A stretch of DNA of 64,000 nt. Origin: Granulosicoccus sp964390335. Its GTDB lineage: Bacteria > Pseudomonadota > Gammaproteobacteria > Granulosicoccales > Granulosicoccaceae. The position numbers were made by a program, and so were the translations under genes. The notes beneath the pieces are model-generated. The model was not told the origin of the DNA and made no database searches. It was given only the letters and a program-made list of their open reading frames with translations. The stretch is from positions 90,468-154,467 of the forward strand of contig CAYMHU010000006.1 of assembly GCA_964390335.1 (NCBI GenBank). Reading direction: 5' to 3'. This document shows positions 55,544 to 64,000 of the stretch, in pieces. The number at the start of each line of letters is the position of its first letter. The stretch's first letter is position 1.

Positions 55544-57031
55544 TTACGGGATGAGGGCTGCCAATTTTGCAATCCCAGCCTCAATTTTATCTTCGGTTAT
55601 CGATGAAAAGCCCAATCGACAATAGTTTTTGGGGCCATCGCGATCGGCAAAATAGTTGTCACCCGCATTGATAACGACACCCTCTTTGGCGGCACGTTTT
55701 TCCAAATCCTGGGCGACCACATGCTCGGGCAAGCGAACCCAAAATGACGAACCGCCGAATGTCGGCGCGACAGCTGATAGTGGCGCGTGGGTTGCCAAAG
55801 CCTGATCCATCACTTCGCGTCGACGTTTGAAGGCTTGGGACATGCGCAATAACGCGGAATCATGATGCCCCAACGCGAGAAAATGTCCAACGGTACGTTG
55901 ATTATTGGTGGGCGGATGGCGATACATTAACCGGCGCAGCGCGCGTGCTTTGCGTATGAACCCAGGGGGACCCACCATGAACCCGACTCGCAGGCCCGGG
56001 GCCAAGGTTTTAGACAAGCTACCAACGTAAATAACGCGGTGTTTTTTATCCAAGCTTTTTAATGCGGGTGTGGGCTCGGATGTGAAATTGAGTTCGCTTT
56101 CATAGTCGTCCTCTACTATGACCACATCTTGATCGTTAGCTGCCTCTAACAATGCTTTGCGCGCTTCCAGCGGCATGGTGGTTGTGGTGGGGCACTGATG
56201 ACTAGGGGTTACATACATTAACTTGCAATCAGACAAACGATCATCGGTGACCACGCCATAATCACCCACCGGAAAATTAATCCGAGTACCACCAAACAAA
56301 CCAAATATAGTTCGGGCATCCACATAGCATGGGTCTTCCATGCCATAACTGGCGTTTTTATCCAACAACAAATTGGCAATTAAAAACAATGCGTTTTGAG
56401 CTCCGCTGGTGATGAGAATCTCATCGCGACTGGCCCACACACCGCGACGCGGCAGAACACGGGTATGGATTTGTTCAATCAATAATTCATCGTCGTGATC
56501 AACCCTGTCTTTTGTCCATTGACTTATCGCACCTACTCTTAACGATAATCGGCATGCTTCACGCCAATCGTTAACCGGAAACAAAGACGAATCCACCTGA
56601 CCATAAATAAACGGATACGGATAACTTTGCCAATCGGGGGGGTACGCAATACTGCGTTGGGATAACACATCAACAGTGGTTTCGGGCCCATCAGCGAACT
56701 CAGGGGCGCCCGATGCTTGCTCGGTATCCGGCCGTGGTGTTTCAACCCGACCGCCAAGAATATCAGGGTTAACGAAATACCCTCGTCGCTCACGCGCTAT
56801 TAAATAATTTTCATCTATTAAGTGTTGATAGGCAAGTACGACTGTGTTTCTGGCAACGCTGAGTTGACGTGACAACTCGCGAGATGATGGTAGCGGTACA
56901 TCAACCGGTATACGGTTATCGAGGATAGCTTTAACCAGTGACTCACGCAGCTGCGCCTGTAAGCTTTGCGGCTTATTGGCATCCAGCTTAAACAGCTGAT
57001 GCCACATCGGCTTATCGTGCGCTTTGCCCAC
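55544..57031 (-). CDS. MocR/GabR-type regulator, TauR-like
   Basis: A 495-residue fusion of an N-terminal GntR winged helix (PLPSSRELSRQLSVARNTVV near residues 46-65) and a class I aminotransferase-like domain. The PLP lysine is in YVGSLSKTLAPGLRVGF near residue 327. Such proteins bind PLP and an amino compound and act as activators; TauR controls taurine genes in this way. Its place directly before xsc supports taurine or a related sulfonate as the signal. The GTG start follows the upstream stop by 2 bases. Confidence 0.87.
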   Translation of the reverse strand: MGKAHDKPMWHQLFKLDANKPQSLQAQLRESLVKAILDNRIPVDVPLPSSRELSRQLSVARNTVVLAYQHLIDENYLIARERRGYFVNPDILGGRVETPRPDTEQASGAPEFADGPETTVDVLSQRSIAYPPDWQSYPYPFIYGQVDSSLFPVNDWREACRLSLRVGAISQWTKDRVDHDDELLIEQIHTRVLPRRGVWASRDEILITSGAQNALFLIANLLLDKNASYGMEDPCYVDARTIFGLFGGTRINFPVGDYGVVTDDRLSDCKLMYVTPSHQCPTTTTMPLEARKALLEAANDQDVVIVEDDYESELNFTSEPTPALKSLDKKHRVIYVGSLSKTLAPGLRVGFMVGPPGFIRKARALRRLMYRHPPTNNQRTVGHFLALGHHDSALLRMSQAFKRRREVMDQALATHAPLSAVAPTFGGSSFWVRLPEHVVAQDLEKRAAKEGVVINAGDNYFADRDGPKNYCRLGFSSITEDKIEAGIAKLAALIP

Positions 57032-57033
57032 GC

Positions 57034-57696
57034 CTATTTTGGCTCGTCATTCTCAAACAGTTCAAACTCTAAATCTTCTACTGAATCGGGAAGCTCTGAC
57101 TCTGCAAGTGACGGGATATCCAGCTCACTGGCAATAATGGGTTGAGACAGATTTGTGTTAGATGATTCATTGTATGAACGCTGCCTGTTCGGGTTGCGCG
57201 ACAGATCGTTGTTTTGCTGCATGACACGTTTACTTAGCACAGGTAACTCTTTGTTATCCATCCACTCGTCAGAGGTGACTTTCAACATGCGTACTTCCCG
57301 CAATTTATTGGCTTTGTAGTTTGCATATTCACTTTGCAGGATTATATAGTTCTCTTCAGCAACGTTAACTTCACTGGTCAGCGTTTGTACCCGCTGTGCC
57401 TGTAACCGCGCATGCAATTGCAATGCTTCATGCTGGGCTGCCAATGTAGCCTTCTCTTGTTTGACATCGCTGGTTATTTTCTTTTCCACATCCAGCGCTT
57501 GTCGGATGTTCAGATTTTCAGATCGAAGCAAATTGTGCTGATCTTCCATTTCTTTCATTTTCTTGCGATGCGCAATAAGGTCACGATTCTGATCGCGCAC
57601 CTGAATTATACGCATAATTGAGCTGCCCACCAGTACGCCAAGCACCGTTGCGAGCGCTAGTACCACCAATAATTGTGAGGAAACCGACTCAATCAT
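57034..57696 (-). CDS. membrane-anchored coiled-coil protein, unknown function
   Basis: A 220-residue protein. One transmembrane helix at residues 8-30 (LLVVLALATVLGVLVGS) precedes a long coiled coil from about 35 to 140 rich in heptad Leu/Gln/Glu. The C-terminal 70 residues are acidic and probably disordered. It ends 2 bases before the MocR gene and starts 14 bases after the OmpA-like gene, so the three look like one transcript. No family is recognised. Confidence 0.6.
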   Translation of the reverse strand: MIESVSSQLLVVLALATVLGVLVGSSIMRIIQVRDQNRDLIAHRKKMKEMEDQHNLLRSENLNIRQALDVEKKITSDVKQEKATLAAQHEALQLHARLQAQRVQTLTSEVNVAEENYIILQSEYANYKANKLREVRMLKVTSDEWMDNKELPVLSKRVMQQNNDLSRNPNRQRSYNESSNTNLSQPIIASELDIPSLAESELPDSVEDLEFELFENDEPK

Positions 57697-57710
57697 TGTA
57701 GAGCACCTCC

Positions 57711-58475
57711 TTATATATCCTTTGCATACACGTTTACTCGATGACCACCTAGCGGCAACTGCTCCCTGCCAAGCGGCACAATGTCAAAGCGTTTTTCATC
57801 CAAGCCCCGATCAACTAGATAAGCCACCAAGGATTGAGCTCGCGTTTTGCTGAGCTCGAGATTTTGCACGTCGTCTTCAAAATCAGCGCTGGAAATTTTG
57901 ACCACCACTTCTGAATCGATATACAAAAACAGTAACTCAAACATTCTATTCAACAACTCATCAGAGCCCTCCAGCGGCTCCGTCTGTTCGGGGTTAAACC
58001 GAACCCGCCCAGCCAACCCCGGCAAAGTGGCAAGTTCCTGACGTTTCAATCTTTCCAACGGGGTGCTCACCGATGCATCACTTTCCGGCAGAACCGCGGC
58101 TGCCAAATTGGTATCCCCGATTGATTGTTGCGTTTCTGGAGTAGTCGGATTCATCGCAGCCTTGGCTTCAGTGCTTGGCGATAACAATAACTCGCTGTTT
58201 TCAACATCCGGTTGCTCAATATTCAGTTGCTCAATATCTGATGCCACATTCACTTCTGCGCTCACGCGCGAAGCTGATTGCACATCCGATCGCTCATTCG
58301 GTTGCCCCTCCGGTTGTCGATCGGAGCGTTCAACTGTCGGCAACGCCGGCAAAAGTACCGAGGGGTTCTGTAGAGACCAGACGAACAGCGCACCCAACAA
58401 ACCTGACGATAGCAGTAAGGTTATCCACGCCAAACCGGCTTCAGGCGGGTCATCTGATATTGCTTCGGTACTCAT
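57711..58475 (-). CDS. membrane-anchored protein with OmpA-like C-terminus
   Basis: A 254-residue protein with one helix near residues 13-33 (AWITLLLSSGLLGALFVWSL), an acidic Ser/Gln-rich spacer of about 100 residues and a C-terminal domain of OmpA type (LYIDSEVVVKISSADFED, LSKTRAQSLVAYLVDRGLDE, FDIVPLGREQLPL). The usual peptidoglycan-binding Asp and Arg are only partly conserved. It may sense or anchor to the wall together with the coiled-coil partner downstream. Confidence 0.6.
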   Translation of the reverse strand: MSTEAISDDPPEAGLAWITLLLSSGLLGALFVWSLQNPSVLLPALPTVERSDRQPEGQPNERSDVQSASRVSAEVNVASDIEQLNIEQPDVENSELLLSPSTEAKAAMNPTTPETQQSIGDTNLAAAVLPESDASVSTPLERLKRQELATLPGLAGRVRFNPEQTEPLEGSDELLNRMFELLFLYIDSEVVVKISSADFEDDVQNLELSKTRAQSLVAYLVDRGLDEKRFDIVPLGREQLPLGGHRVNVYAKDI

Positions 58476-58791
58476 AGCCTATTGGTCGTTTTACTCAAAA
58501 TTTATCAGCACGTTATCCGGAATGAGAATCACGTCTGATTTCCATAATACGTTCACAAACTTGGCAAAGTGAGCAAGCTTGATTGTGCTCACAAAAAAAG
58601 TATCAATACGCAGATTCTGATGGTTTTTTGTCCACAGCACAACCAGCAGTACCCCAAAACCGGTAATGGTCGGCGCAGAATATACGGTGCTTCACACTCT
58701 GCAAATTTGTGCGCTATTGCATGGACTCTAATTTCTGATCGATTAAGCTAGTCGTTGACTAAAAACAAAAACGATAAAGGTCAACAATCCA
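58476..58791. other. intergenic region between divergent genes
   Basis: About 315 bases with no gene recognised. It must hold promoters for both flanking genes, but no near-consensus pair of -35 and -10 boxes was found. A weak ribosome site (AAAGG) lies near 58778. Confidence 0.5.
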
Positions 58792-60189
58792 GTGAACACT
58801 TCAACGCTTTTCAGGGTCAGTGCCCTCGGTTCCATACTGTTGCTCAGCGCTTGCGGTTGGGTCGATTCCACCGGCAAACAGCCAGGTGGCTCGCAAGCAC
58901 TCAGTAGTGCAACACTTGCTATAGTCGAAGACGGTGATTCATTTGCCGTGAGCGAAAAAACCCAACGAACAATTGTGATGGCCGGACCGGACAGTTTTGT
59001 CACTGATTGGCAATGGGAGCTACTGGACGCTGAGGGCAACATTGAAAGCTGTGTTAATTTCAACGGTTTCAGGACTGATATTGCAAGCAGCTCTGTCGGT
59101 GATGCATGCGGCGATAATGATAGTTGTGCATTTGAACTCGAAGAATCGTTTTCTGATGGTGTTACACGATTCAATGTCACTGTTCCAGACTTACAAAGAC
59201 CTGCCGCGTTAACCTACAAACTATCGGCCAATAATGCCGATGGCGCCTACATAGAAAGAACACAAACAATGTGCGCGGTTGCCATCAATGAAGCACCTAC
59301 AGCCGTACAAGATGATTACGTGGTTATCGAACCACAGGCCTTAATGATTTTTAGTACGGATTCAAATCTGCTGCGCAATGACAGTGACGATAACGATGTT
59401 CGAAATGAGCCATTGCGAGTAGACCCGACACCCGCAGTTGCACCGCAATATGCCAGTGAATTCCAGTTGTACTCGGACGGTAGTTTTTTATATATGCCAT
59501 CTGAGCAAACTCCGCTATCAGTCAATAATTCGATTAGTGATTCATTCGTTTATAAAGTAACTGACGGTACGCATATTAGTACAGCCACAGTGAATATTCG
59601 GCTAATGGAAGCGAATGACGCACCAACGTTAATCAGCAATTTGCCGCAGATAAACATTGACTTGGCAAATGACTTTCAACCATTCGAGTTATTGGATATC
59701 AACAACTACTTTTTCGATCCTGAAAACGATAACTTAAGCTTTACCGTGAACCAAGACTCTTTACCGGAATCCGGAAATCTTGAGATAACCAGCAACGGAA
59801 TTCTCCAAGGCACTGCAACGGAATCTGATGTGGGCGAGTACCTTGTAAAGGTTTCTGTATCGGACAACATAAATACGGTGAATACCGAGTTCGAATTAAT
59901 CATCGAGTCACAGCGATTTGACAATCGATTCCCCGGAGTCACTGACATAGCCAACAAAACCGTGAGCGGGAATTTTCGTTATGACATATCTGTGTTTTTC
60001 AACGATGTTGACGGAGATGAACTAACGTTTACTGCACGCAGCCTACCGCCAGGTACACGACTTTCCGCCAATGGCGTTATTACTGGCACATCCAATAGCG
60101 GTAATCGCGGCAGTTGGATTATTGTTATAACTGCAGATGACGGTTACGGCGGCACTGTTGATGATGGATTTCGCTTAACAATTCGTTAA
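58792..60189 (+). CDS. lipoprotein with Ig/cadherin-like domains
   Basis: A 465-residue protein with a GTG start. The signal ends in the lipobox LLLSACG near residue 22. After a disordered stretch come beta-sandwich domains: one with a VIEPQALMIF start and EFQLYSDGSFLYMP near residue 230, then two cadherin-type putative Ig units (YFFDPENDNLSFTV, FFNDVDGDELTFTA with GVITGTS). It is a surface or periplasmic lipoprotein, perhaps adhesive or Ca2+-binding. Function is unknown. Confidence 0.75.
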   Translation: MNTSTLFRVSALGSILLLSACGWVDSTGKQPGGSQALSSATLAIVEDGDSFAVSEKTQRTIVMAGPDSFVTDWQWELLDAEGNIESCVNFNGFRTDIASSSVGDACGDNDSCAFELEESFSDGVTRFNVTVPDLQRPAALTYKLSANNADGAYIERTQTMCAVAINEAPTAVQDDYVVIEPQALMIFSTDSNLLRNDSDDNDVRNEPLRVDPTPAVAPQYASEFQLYSDGSFLYMPSEQTPLSVNNSISDSFVYKVTDGTHISTATVNIRLMEANDAPTLISNLPQINIDLANDFQPFELLDINNYFFDPENDNLSFTVNQDSLPESGNLEITSNGILQGTATESDVGEYLVKVSVSDNINTVNTEFELIIESQRFDNRFPGVTDIANKTVSGNFRYDISVFFNDVDGDELTFTARSLPPGTRLSANGVITGTSNSGNRGSWIIVITADDGYGGTVDDGFRLTIR

Positions 60190-60221
60190 GCGAGGTATTG
60201 TTAAGCTCTATGTTGGCTGTT

Positions 60222-61043
60222 TCAATTTATTAGATCCAATACCGATTGATGCAGCTCTTTTGTGGCGCAAGCCAATACGGTTCCACCGGCAACCACGGAT
60301 TCGCCTTGCCAGTTGCTAACAATGCCACCAGCACCTTGCACAATAGGAATCAGCGCCTGAATATCGTAAGGCTGCATATCGGCTTCAATCACAATATCGA
60401 CAAAGCCCATAGCCAAAAGCGCATAGCTGTAGCAATCGCCACCGTAACGCATCATTGATACTTGACTATTCACAGCTTCAAATGCGTAGCGCTGTTTCTG
60501 TTGTTTAAACATATCAGGCGTCGTGGTTTGCGCAATGGCCTGCTCCAGCAAAACCGTATTTCGGGTTTGCAATTGCCGTACACCGCCCGGGGTATGCAAT
60601 GCAGTACCGCTTGGGGTACCGATGTAGCGCTCCTTCAGAAAGGGCTGATCGAGCATACCCAACGCAACATCTTCACCATCGTATACCGCAATCAAGGTTC
60701 CCCACAGCGGCATACCAGTTATAAATGCGCGTGTGCCATCAATGGGATCAACAACCCACAGTGGCTGATCGGTATTAATATGTTGCGCGCCTTCTTCGCC
60801 AAAAAAACCGTGATCGGGGAAATGGCTGAGTACCGTTTGCTTAATGACGCGTTCTGCAGCTTTGTCCGCTTCTGTCACAGGATCGAATTCGCCTGGTCGG
60901 GCTTTATTTTCAACATCGATTATCTGCCGGAATTTAGGCAGGGTTTGCGCGGCAGCTGCGTCCGCAGCCAGTTCAGCAACTGATGTCAGTTGTGCCAAGA
61001 GCTCGGGGCCGATAGGAACTTTGTTATAACTTGGCAACGACAT
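60222..61043 (-). CDS. inositol monophosphatase family phosphatase (HisN-like)
   Basis: A 273-residue enzyme from the ATG giving MSLPSYNKVP. The metal-binding residues are in FFGEEGAQ and LWVVDPIDGTRAFITGMP, the WDPIDGT-type motif, with the second Asp in YDIQALIPIVQGAGG. It hydrolyses a sugar or amino-alcohol phosphate; in this subgroup histidinol-phosphate is a common substrate, but no his genes are present to support that. Confidence 0.85.
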   Translation of the reverse strand: MSLPSYNKVPIGPELLAQLTSVAELAADAAAAQTLPKFRQIIDVENKARPGEFDPVTEADKAAERVIKQTVLSHFPDHGFFGEEGAQHINTDQPLWVVDPIDGTRAFITGMPLWGTLIAVYDGEDVALGMLDQPFLKERYIGTPSGTALHTPGGVRQLQTRNTVLLEQAIAQTTTPDMFKQQKQRYAFEAVNSQVSMMRYGGDCYSYALLAMGFVDIVIEADMQPYDIQALIPIVQGAGGIVSNWQGESVVAGGTVLACATKELHQSVLDLIN

Positions 61044-61322
61044 AGCTGCATACACACAATGAACGCGAAGCACATAGTGTATCAAGAGTTAATCATGCCA
61101 CGACAACCGGGGGACAACGATTTGACTGCAATAACTATTCTTGGCGCTACTTATGCGACATCAGCGCCATGTAAAATCCTCACTATGCGCAATAAACAGT
61201 GCGCTCAAGAAAAATCATAAAAAAGCTGCAAATCCACTCTGCAAACGACATTTTCGCCTCCTATACTCCTCGGCCCGAACAGTTACTGATCGGTTACGCT
61301 TTGTTCACTCGGATATAAAAAC

Positions 61323-61616
61323 ATGCTCTTCAAATTCGTTTTTTTACTGACACTGTTATTGCTTGCTTCGACTTTGCAAAGCTGCTCGCATGTAGAAGTA
61401 AACCCCGCACAAATAAACGTTAAGAAACTGACATACAATGCGCTGCGTCGACACGACTGCAGGGTAAATGAGCCAAGTGCATTTTGTTCGCGGATGTATA
61501 CCAACGAGTATCATGAATACGAAGAGCTGCGCAAGCAATTCATTATAAGGACAGCGCACTACGAAACTGATCGCTATCGACTCAATCTTGATACCAACAC
61601 AGTCGCCAATCGATAG
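61323..61616 (+). CDS. small putative lipoprotein
   Basis: A 97-residue protein. The N-terminus is a hydrophobic signal ending in a lipobox (LASTLQSCSH), followed by a charged, Tyr- and Arg-rich region with two further cysteines. No family is recognised. Its end lies 38 bases before the phosphodiesterase start. Confidence 0.5.
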   Translation: MLFKFVFLLTLLLLASTLQSCSHVEVNPAQINVKKLTYNALRRHDCRVNEPSAFCSRMYTNEYHEYEELRKQFIIRTAHYETDRYRLNLDTNTVANR

Positions 61617-61653
61617 CAATACACTCAAAAATTTCATTACACAGCAAACAATT

Positions 61654-62391
61654 ATGCTTGAACACGCCCCGCTAGCACCCGTAATCGCGCACAGAGGCGC
61701 ATCAGGTACCGCACCTGAGAATACACTAGCTGCGATAAAGCTCGCAGCTGAACACGGTGCACAATGCGTGGAGCTCGACGCTTCTATTAGCGCTGACGGC
61801 ATACCGTTCATTCATCACGACGACACACTTGATCGCTGCACAAACGGCACCGATTATCTGTACGCACACAGTGCGCAGCAATTGGATGCACTGTTTGCGT
61901 CTTCGGGTAAAGCCGGCTACGAGAACGAGCCCCTGCCTCGCTTAAGCGCCTGCATTACACTGCTCACCAAGCTCAACATGGGATTGAATCTGGAAATCAA
62001 ACCCACACCGGGTTTGGAAGAACCAACAGCGAAGGCGGTTTGCGAAGTGCTTCGTGATAGCTGGCCGGGCGATTTGCCACTAGTGTTATCCAGCTTTAGT
62101 CGCGAATCACTGAAAATCACTCAAAATGAATTACCAGGTGCCGCACGCGCCTTAATTGTATGCGCAGTACCGGAAACCTGGCACGATCAAGTTCAACTGC
62201 TGCAATGCAGTAATCTACATGTTGCTGCGAGTCTGCTCACAGCGGAACAGGCAGCTGCAATTACCAGTTCGGGCCTGGGCCTTTATTGCTTTACGGTCAA
62301 TGATGTGAGCCAGGCAAACGCGCTTTTCGACATAGGGGTGCATGGCGTATTCAGTGACTACCCCAAAAAATTACAGAACTGCCCCAGTTAA
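61654..62391 (+). CDS. ugpQ: glycerophosphodiester phosphodiesterase
   Basis: A 245-residue cytoplasmic enzyme from the ATG giving MLEHAPLAPVIAHRG. The catalytic HRGASGTAPENT, VELDASISADG, IHHDDTLDRCTNG and GLNLEIKP are the standard GDPD metal and acid/base motifs. It splits glycerophosphodiesters to glycerol-3-phosphate and an alcohol. The in-frame ATG 66 bases upstream would overlap the lipoprotein gene. The symbol is by family; no ugp transporter is adjacent. Confidence 0.88.
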   Translation: MLEHAPLAPVIAHRGASGTAPENTLAAIKLAAEHGAQCVELDASISADGIPFIHHDDTLDRCTNGTDYLYAHSAQQLDALFASSGKAGYENEPLPRLSACITLLTKLNMGLNLEIKPTPGLEEPTAKAVCEVLRDSWPGDLPLVLSSFSRESLKITQNELPGAARALIVCAVPETWHDQVQLLQCSNLHVAASLLTAEQAAAITSSGLGLYCFTVNDVSQANALFDIGVHGVFSDYPKKLQNCPS

Positions 62392-62608
62392 GTGCACTAC
62401 TGGAGCAGTTTTAATCACTACTGGTTTCTACCACTGCTTTTAAACTGCCGTCCGGGTGTCGGAAATTGGGCTTCATAGAAAGGATTGGGCCGAGACGCGA
62501 AATATCCACTAGTCGGCGCGAATTAGTTTCCGGAATACCGAAAAAAAACCGGCTGTGAACAATAGCGTTTATACTTTTACCTCCTAACGCCTCCGGGGAG
62601 TTGATCTT

Positions 62609-62785
62609 ATGTACCCGATATCATTGCACAAGAAACCTGACTCGAGCAACGCACTAGCCACTCCCGCGATCGTGTTTGCGTCTCGTGAAGAAAACCCGAC
62701 ATTGCTTGTGGCTAGCTTAGCCTCATGCGGTACCGATAAAGATCGCTCAGCAATACTGCCCTTGCAAGACGATGGCGTGGTATGA
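62609..62785 (+). CDS. small ORF translationally coupled to the DoxX-like gene
   Basis: A 58-codon frame (start MYPISLHKKP) with a strong GGGGAG ribosome site 8 bases before the ATG. Its stop overlaps the ATG of the next gene as ATGA, typical of translational coupling. The peptide is soluble and has no recognised family. The ribosome site and the overlap are the evidence for a real gene. Confidence 0.5.
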   Translation: MYPISLHKKPDSSNALATPAIVFASREENPTLLVASLASCGTDKDRSAILPLQDDGVV

Positions 62786-63828
62786 AACAACGTTACACCC
62801 TGCCCACGCTCGTACCACTACTCTGTATTTTCGCTTGTTTTGCAGTCATGCTCTGGTCAGCTGGCACCAGCGCTCATGTGCGCTGGTTTGTCGACAGCAC
62901 TGCTACGGTTGAAAACTTCGAACCCTACGGCCTCACAGACATCGAGGTCATTGTCTGGATAGTTATTGCAATAGCAATAGTCGGTTGCTCTGTGTTGTTG
63001 GATATGCGACTGCCCAATGTGCGGATCGTCGACACCAAAACCCGCCATGATTTTATCGAAATCTTAAGAGTCTTCACCGGCATGTCGATGTTATTAACTG
63101 CCTATGAGGGCAATATTGTTGCGCCGCATTTAAAAGCATTCGGTTCATTTGGTACATTTTTGTTGTTTGCTCAGGCGATCATCGGGATTCTGCTGATCGC
63201 TAATAAGCTTATTCACCACGTCGCCATATTGATGCTGCTCTTGCATATAGGGCTTGCGATCAAATTCGGGTTTGTGGCTGCGGGGGAATATCTGATTATG
63301 GTGGCCATCGCGATCTACCTCCTGATCAACAATCTACCCTCACAAGCGATGCGCGAGCGGTTTAAACCCTATTCCGTCGATATTCTGCGTATCCTGACCG
63401 GCATCTCCCTGATTGTGCTGGGTGTTGCAGAAAAGCTCGTCGGTGCGATGATGTCAGAGAGTTTCCTGGCGCTTTTTCAATGGAACTTCATGCAGCAACT
63501 GGGAATTGAGTTCTTTACCGACCGTCTGTTCGTTTTATCTGCTGGTGTGATGGAGGTGGTGTTTGGTGTAATACTTGTGCTTGGCACCACAACACGTTTG
63601 AACGTCTTCGTTTTTTCCTGCGTTTTGTTTGCGACAAACGTATTGTTCCTGGTCCAGGGCAACAACGAAGCGGCGATGGTTGAATTTATCGGCCATATGC
63701 CCATCATCGGAGTCGCCTTGATTTTGCTCCTGTTAGGCTCAGGTCAACGGCTGAAGGTGACCAAATTCCTACCAAACAGATATGTCAATCGAACCACCAA
63801 GACCGTAGAGGTACCTCAAGATGTCTGA
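62782..63828 (+). CDS. DoxX-like multi-pass membrane protein
   Basis: A 348-residue protein with about nine transmembrane helices in two DoxX-like four-helix units (EILRVFTGMSMLLTAYEG near residue 93, ILRILTGISLIVLGVAEKLV near residue 202). DoxX relatives include quinol oxidase-associated subunits and uncharacterised proteins, and the reaction here is unknown. It overlaps the small upstream ORF. Confidence 0.72.
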   Translation: MKQRYTLPTLVPLLCIFACFAVMLWSAGTSAHVRWFVDSTATVENFEPYGLTDIEVIVWIVIAIAIVGCSVLLDMRLPNVRIVDTKTRHDFIEILRVFTGMSMLLTAYEGNIVAPHLKAFGSFGTFLLFAQAIIGILLIANKLIHHVAILMLLLHIGLAIKFGFVAAGEYLIMVAIAIYLLINNLPSQAMRERFKPYSVDILRILTGISLIVLGVAEKLVGAMMSESFLALFQWNFMQQLGIEFFTDRLFVLSAGVMEVVFGVILVLGTTTRLNVFVFSCVLFATNVLFLVQGNNEAAMVEFIGHMPIIGVALILLLLGSGQRLKVTKFLPNRYVNRTTKTVEVPQDV

Positions 63829-63958
63829 CGTTTACATGCGTCTTCTCTATGTGATCAACTTGCGCCAGGCTCACTGTTGTATTGTCAATACCATACTCTC
63901 AGACCCGTTCAACCCCACCAAGTCCCACGCCGACCTAACACGCTAATAACAATCAACA

Positions 63959-64000
63959 ATGACCAAAATTTTCAATGCAGTTTGGATCACGCTGGGTTTT
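63959..64000 (+). CDS. 5' end of a gene running off the window
   Basis: ATG followed by an open frame (MTKIFNAVWITLGF) to the last base. The hydrophobic start suggests a membrane or exported protein. There is no clear ribosome site, so the start is tentative. Confidence 0.35.
   Translation, partial: MTKIFNAVWITLGF

Noticed and set aside
63821..63946. A 41-codon frame overlapping the end of the DoxX-like gene
   Set aside because: It has an overlapping ATG but no protein-like motif or ribosome site beyond the overlap, so it was left out.
1..64000. CRISPR array, prophage, integron or tRNA genes
   Set aside because: No regularly spaced repeats, phage structural or integrase genes, attC-like arrays or tRNA cloverleaf features were found on reading both strands.

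Overview
The window looks like chromosome from a free-living, aerobic, probably marine heterotrophic gammaproteobacterium of moderate GC. The lineage call rests on EpmB, YceH, DUF1840, MaeB and DUF3820 homologues and on the overall gene style; it is an inference, and no rRNA or tRNA gene was found to support it. Two runs of exactly 100 Ns (1047-1146 and 46588-46687) are scaffold gaps.

Region 1 (1-12755) is a corrinoid-dependent one-carbon unit. A plus-strand operon encodes what may be the tail of a corrinoid protein, a DUF1638 protein, a 'virulence factor' family protein, a MetF-like reductase, a pterin-binding methyltransferase and a 2Fe-2S/ASKHA corrinoid activator. A second block holds a non-pyrrolysine MttB-family methyltransferase, a GbdR/GlxA-type AraC regulator, a dual-specificity-type phosphatase and a homocysteine S-methyltransferase. 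Together they suggest demethylation of glycine betaine or a similar quaternary amine, with methyl groups passed through a corrinoid to tetrahydrofolate. Four proteins of this unit carry very basic Arg/Lys-rich tails at one terminus, which is the most unusual signal in the window.

Region 2 (12777-26030) is mostly housekeeping: epmB, a secreted GH10 xylanase with four DNGDGTR-type repeats, DUF445, HopJ-like and ceramidase-like proteins, an ICMT-like protein, maeB, leuA with an unusual leader, DUF3820, a DMT transporter, a receiver-domain protein and a histidine phosphatase.

Region 3 (26085-37345) is a galactoside utilisation locus: GH36 alpha-galactosidase, galK, galT, GH42 beta-galactosidase and a CUT1-type ABC importer whose ATPase is divergent from the rest. 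It has a near-consensus promoter, and a terminator lies between the binding-protein and permease genes.

Region 4 (37427-43831) has a PhoX-type phosphatase, a VapBC-like toxin-antitoxin pair and an IS1182-family insertion sequence with a frameshifted transposase and a GGCC target duplication, followed by yceH and a VOC protein. Region 5 (44022-52383) has a molybdopterin oxidoreductase, a DUF1800/DUF1501 pair, DUF1840, a YdjM-like membrane protein and a wall-binding protein built from four blocks of three short repeats.

Region 6 (52589-58475) is a co-directional run for sulfonate metabolism: an OmpA-like and a coiled-coil membrane protein, a TauR-like MocR regulator, xsc (sulfoacetaldehyde acetyltransferase) and a beta-hydroxyacid-dehydrogenase-type reductase, with a coding-looking 44-codon frame in front of xsc. 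Region 7 (58792-64000) has lipoproteins, an inositol-phosphatase-family enzyme, a glycerophosphodiesterase and a DoxX-like membrane protein coupled to a small ORF. The window therefore joins betaine, taurine-type sulfonate and algal galactoside use, which fits an organism living on algal osmolytes and polysaccharides.
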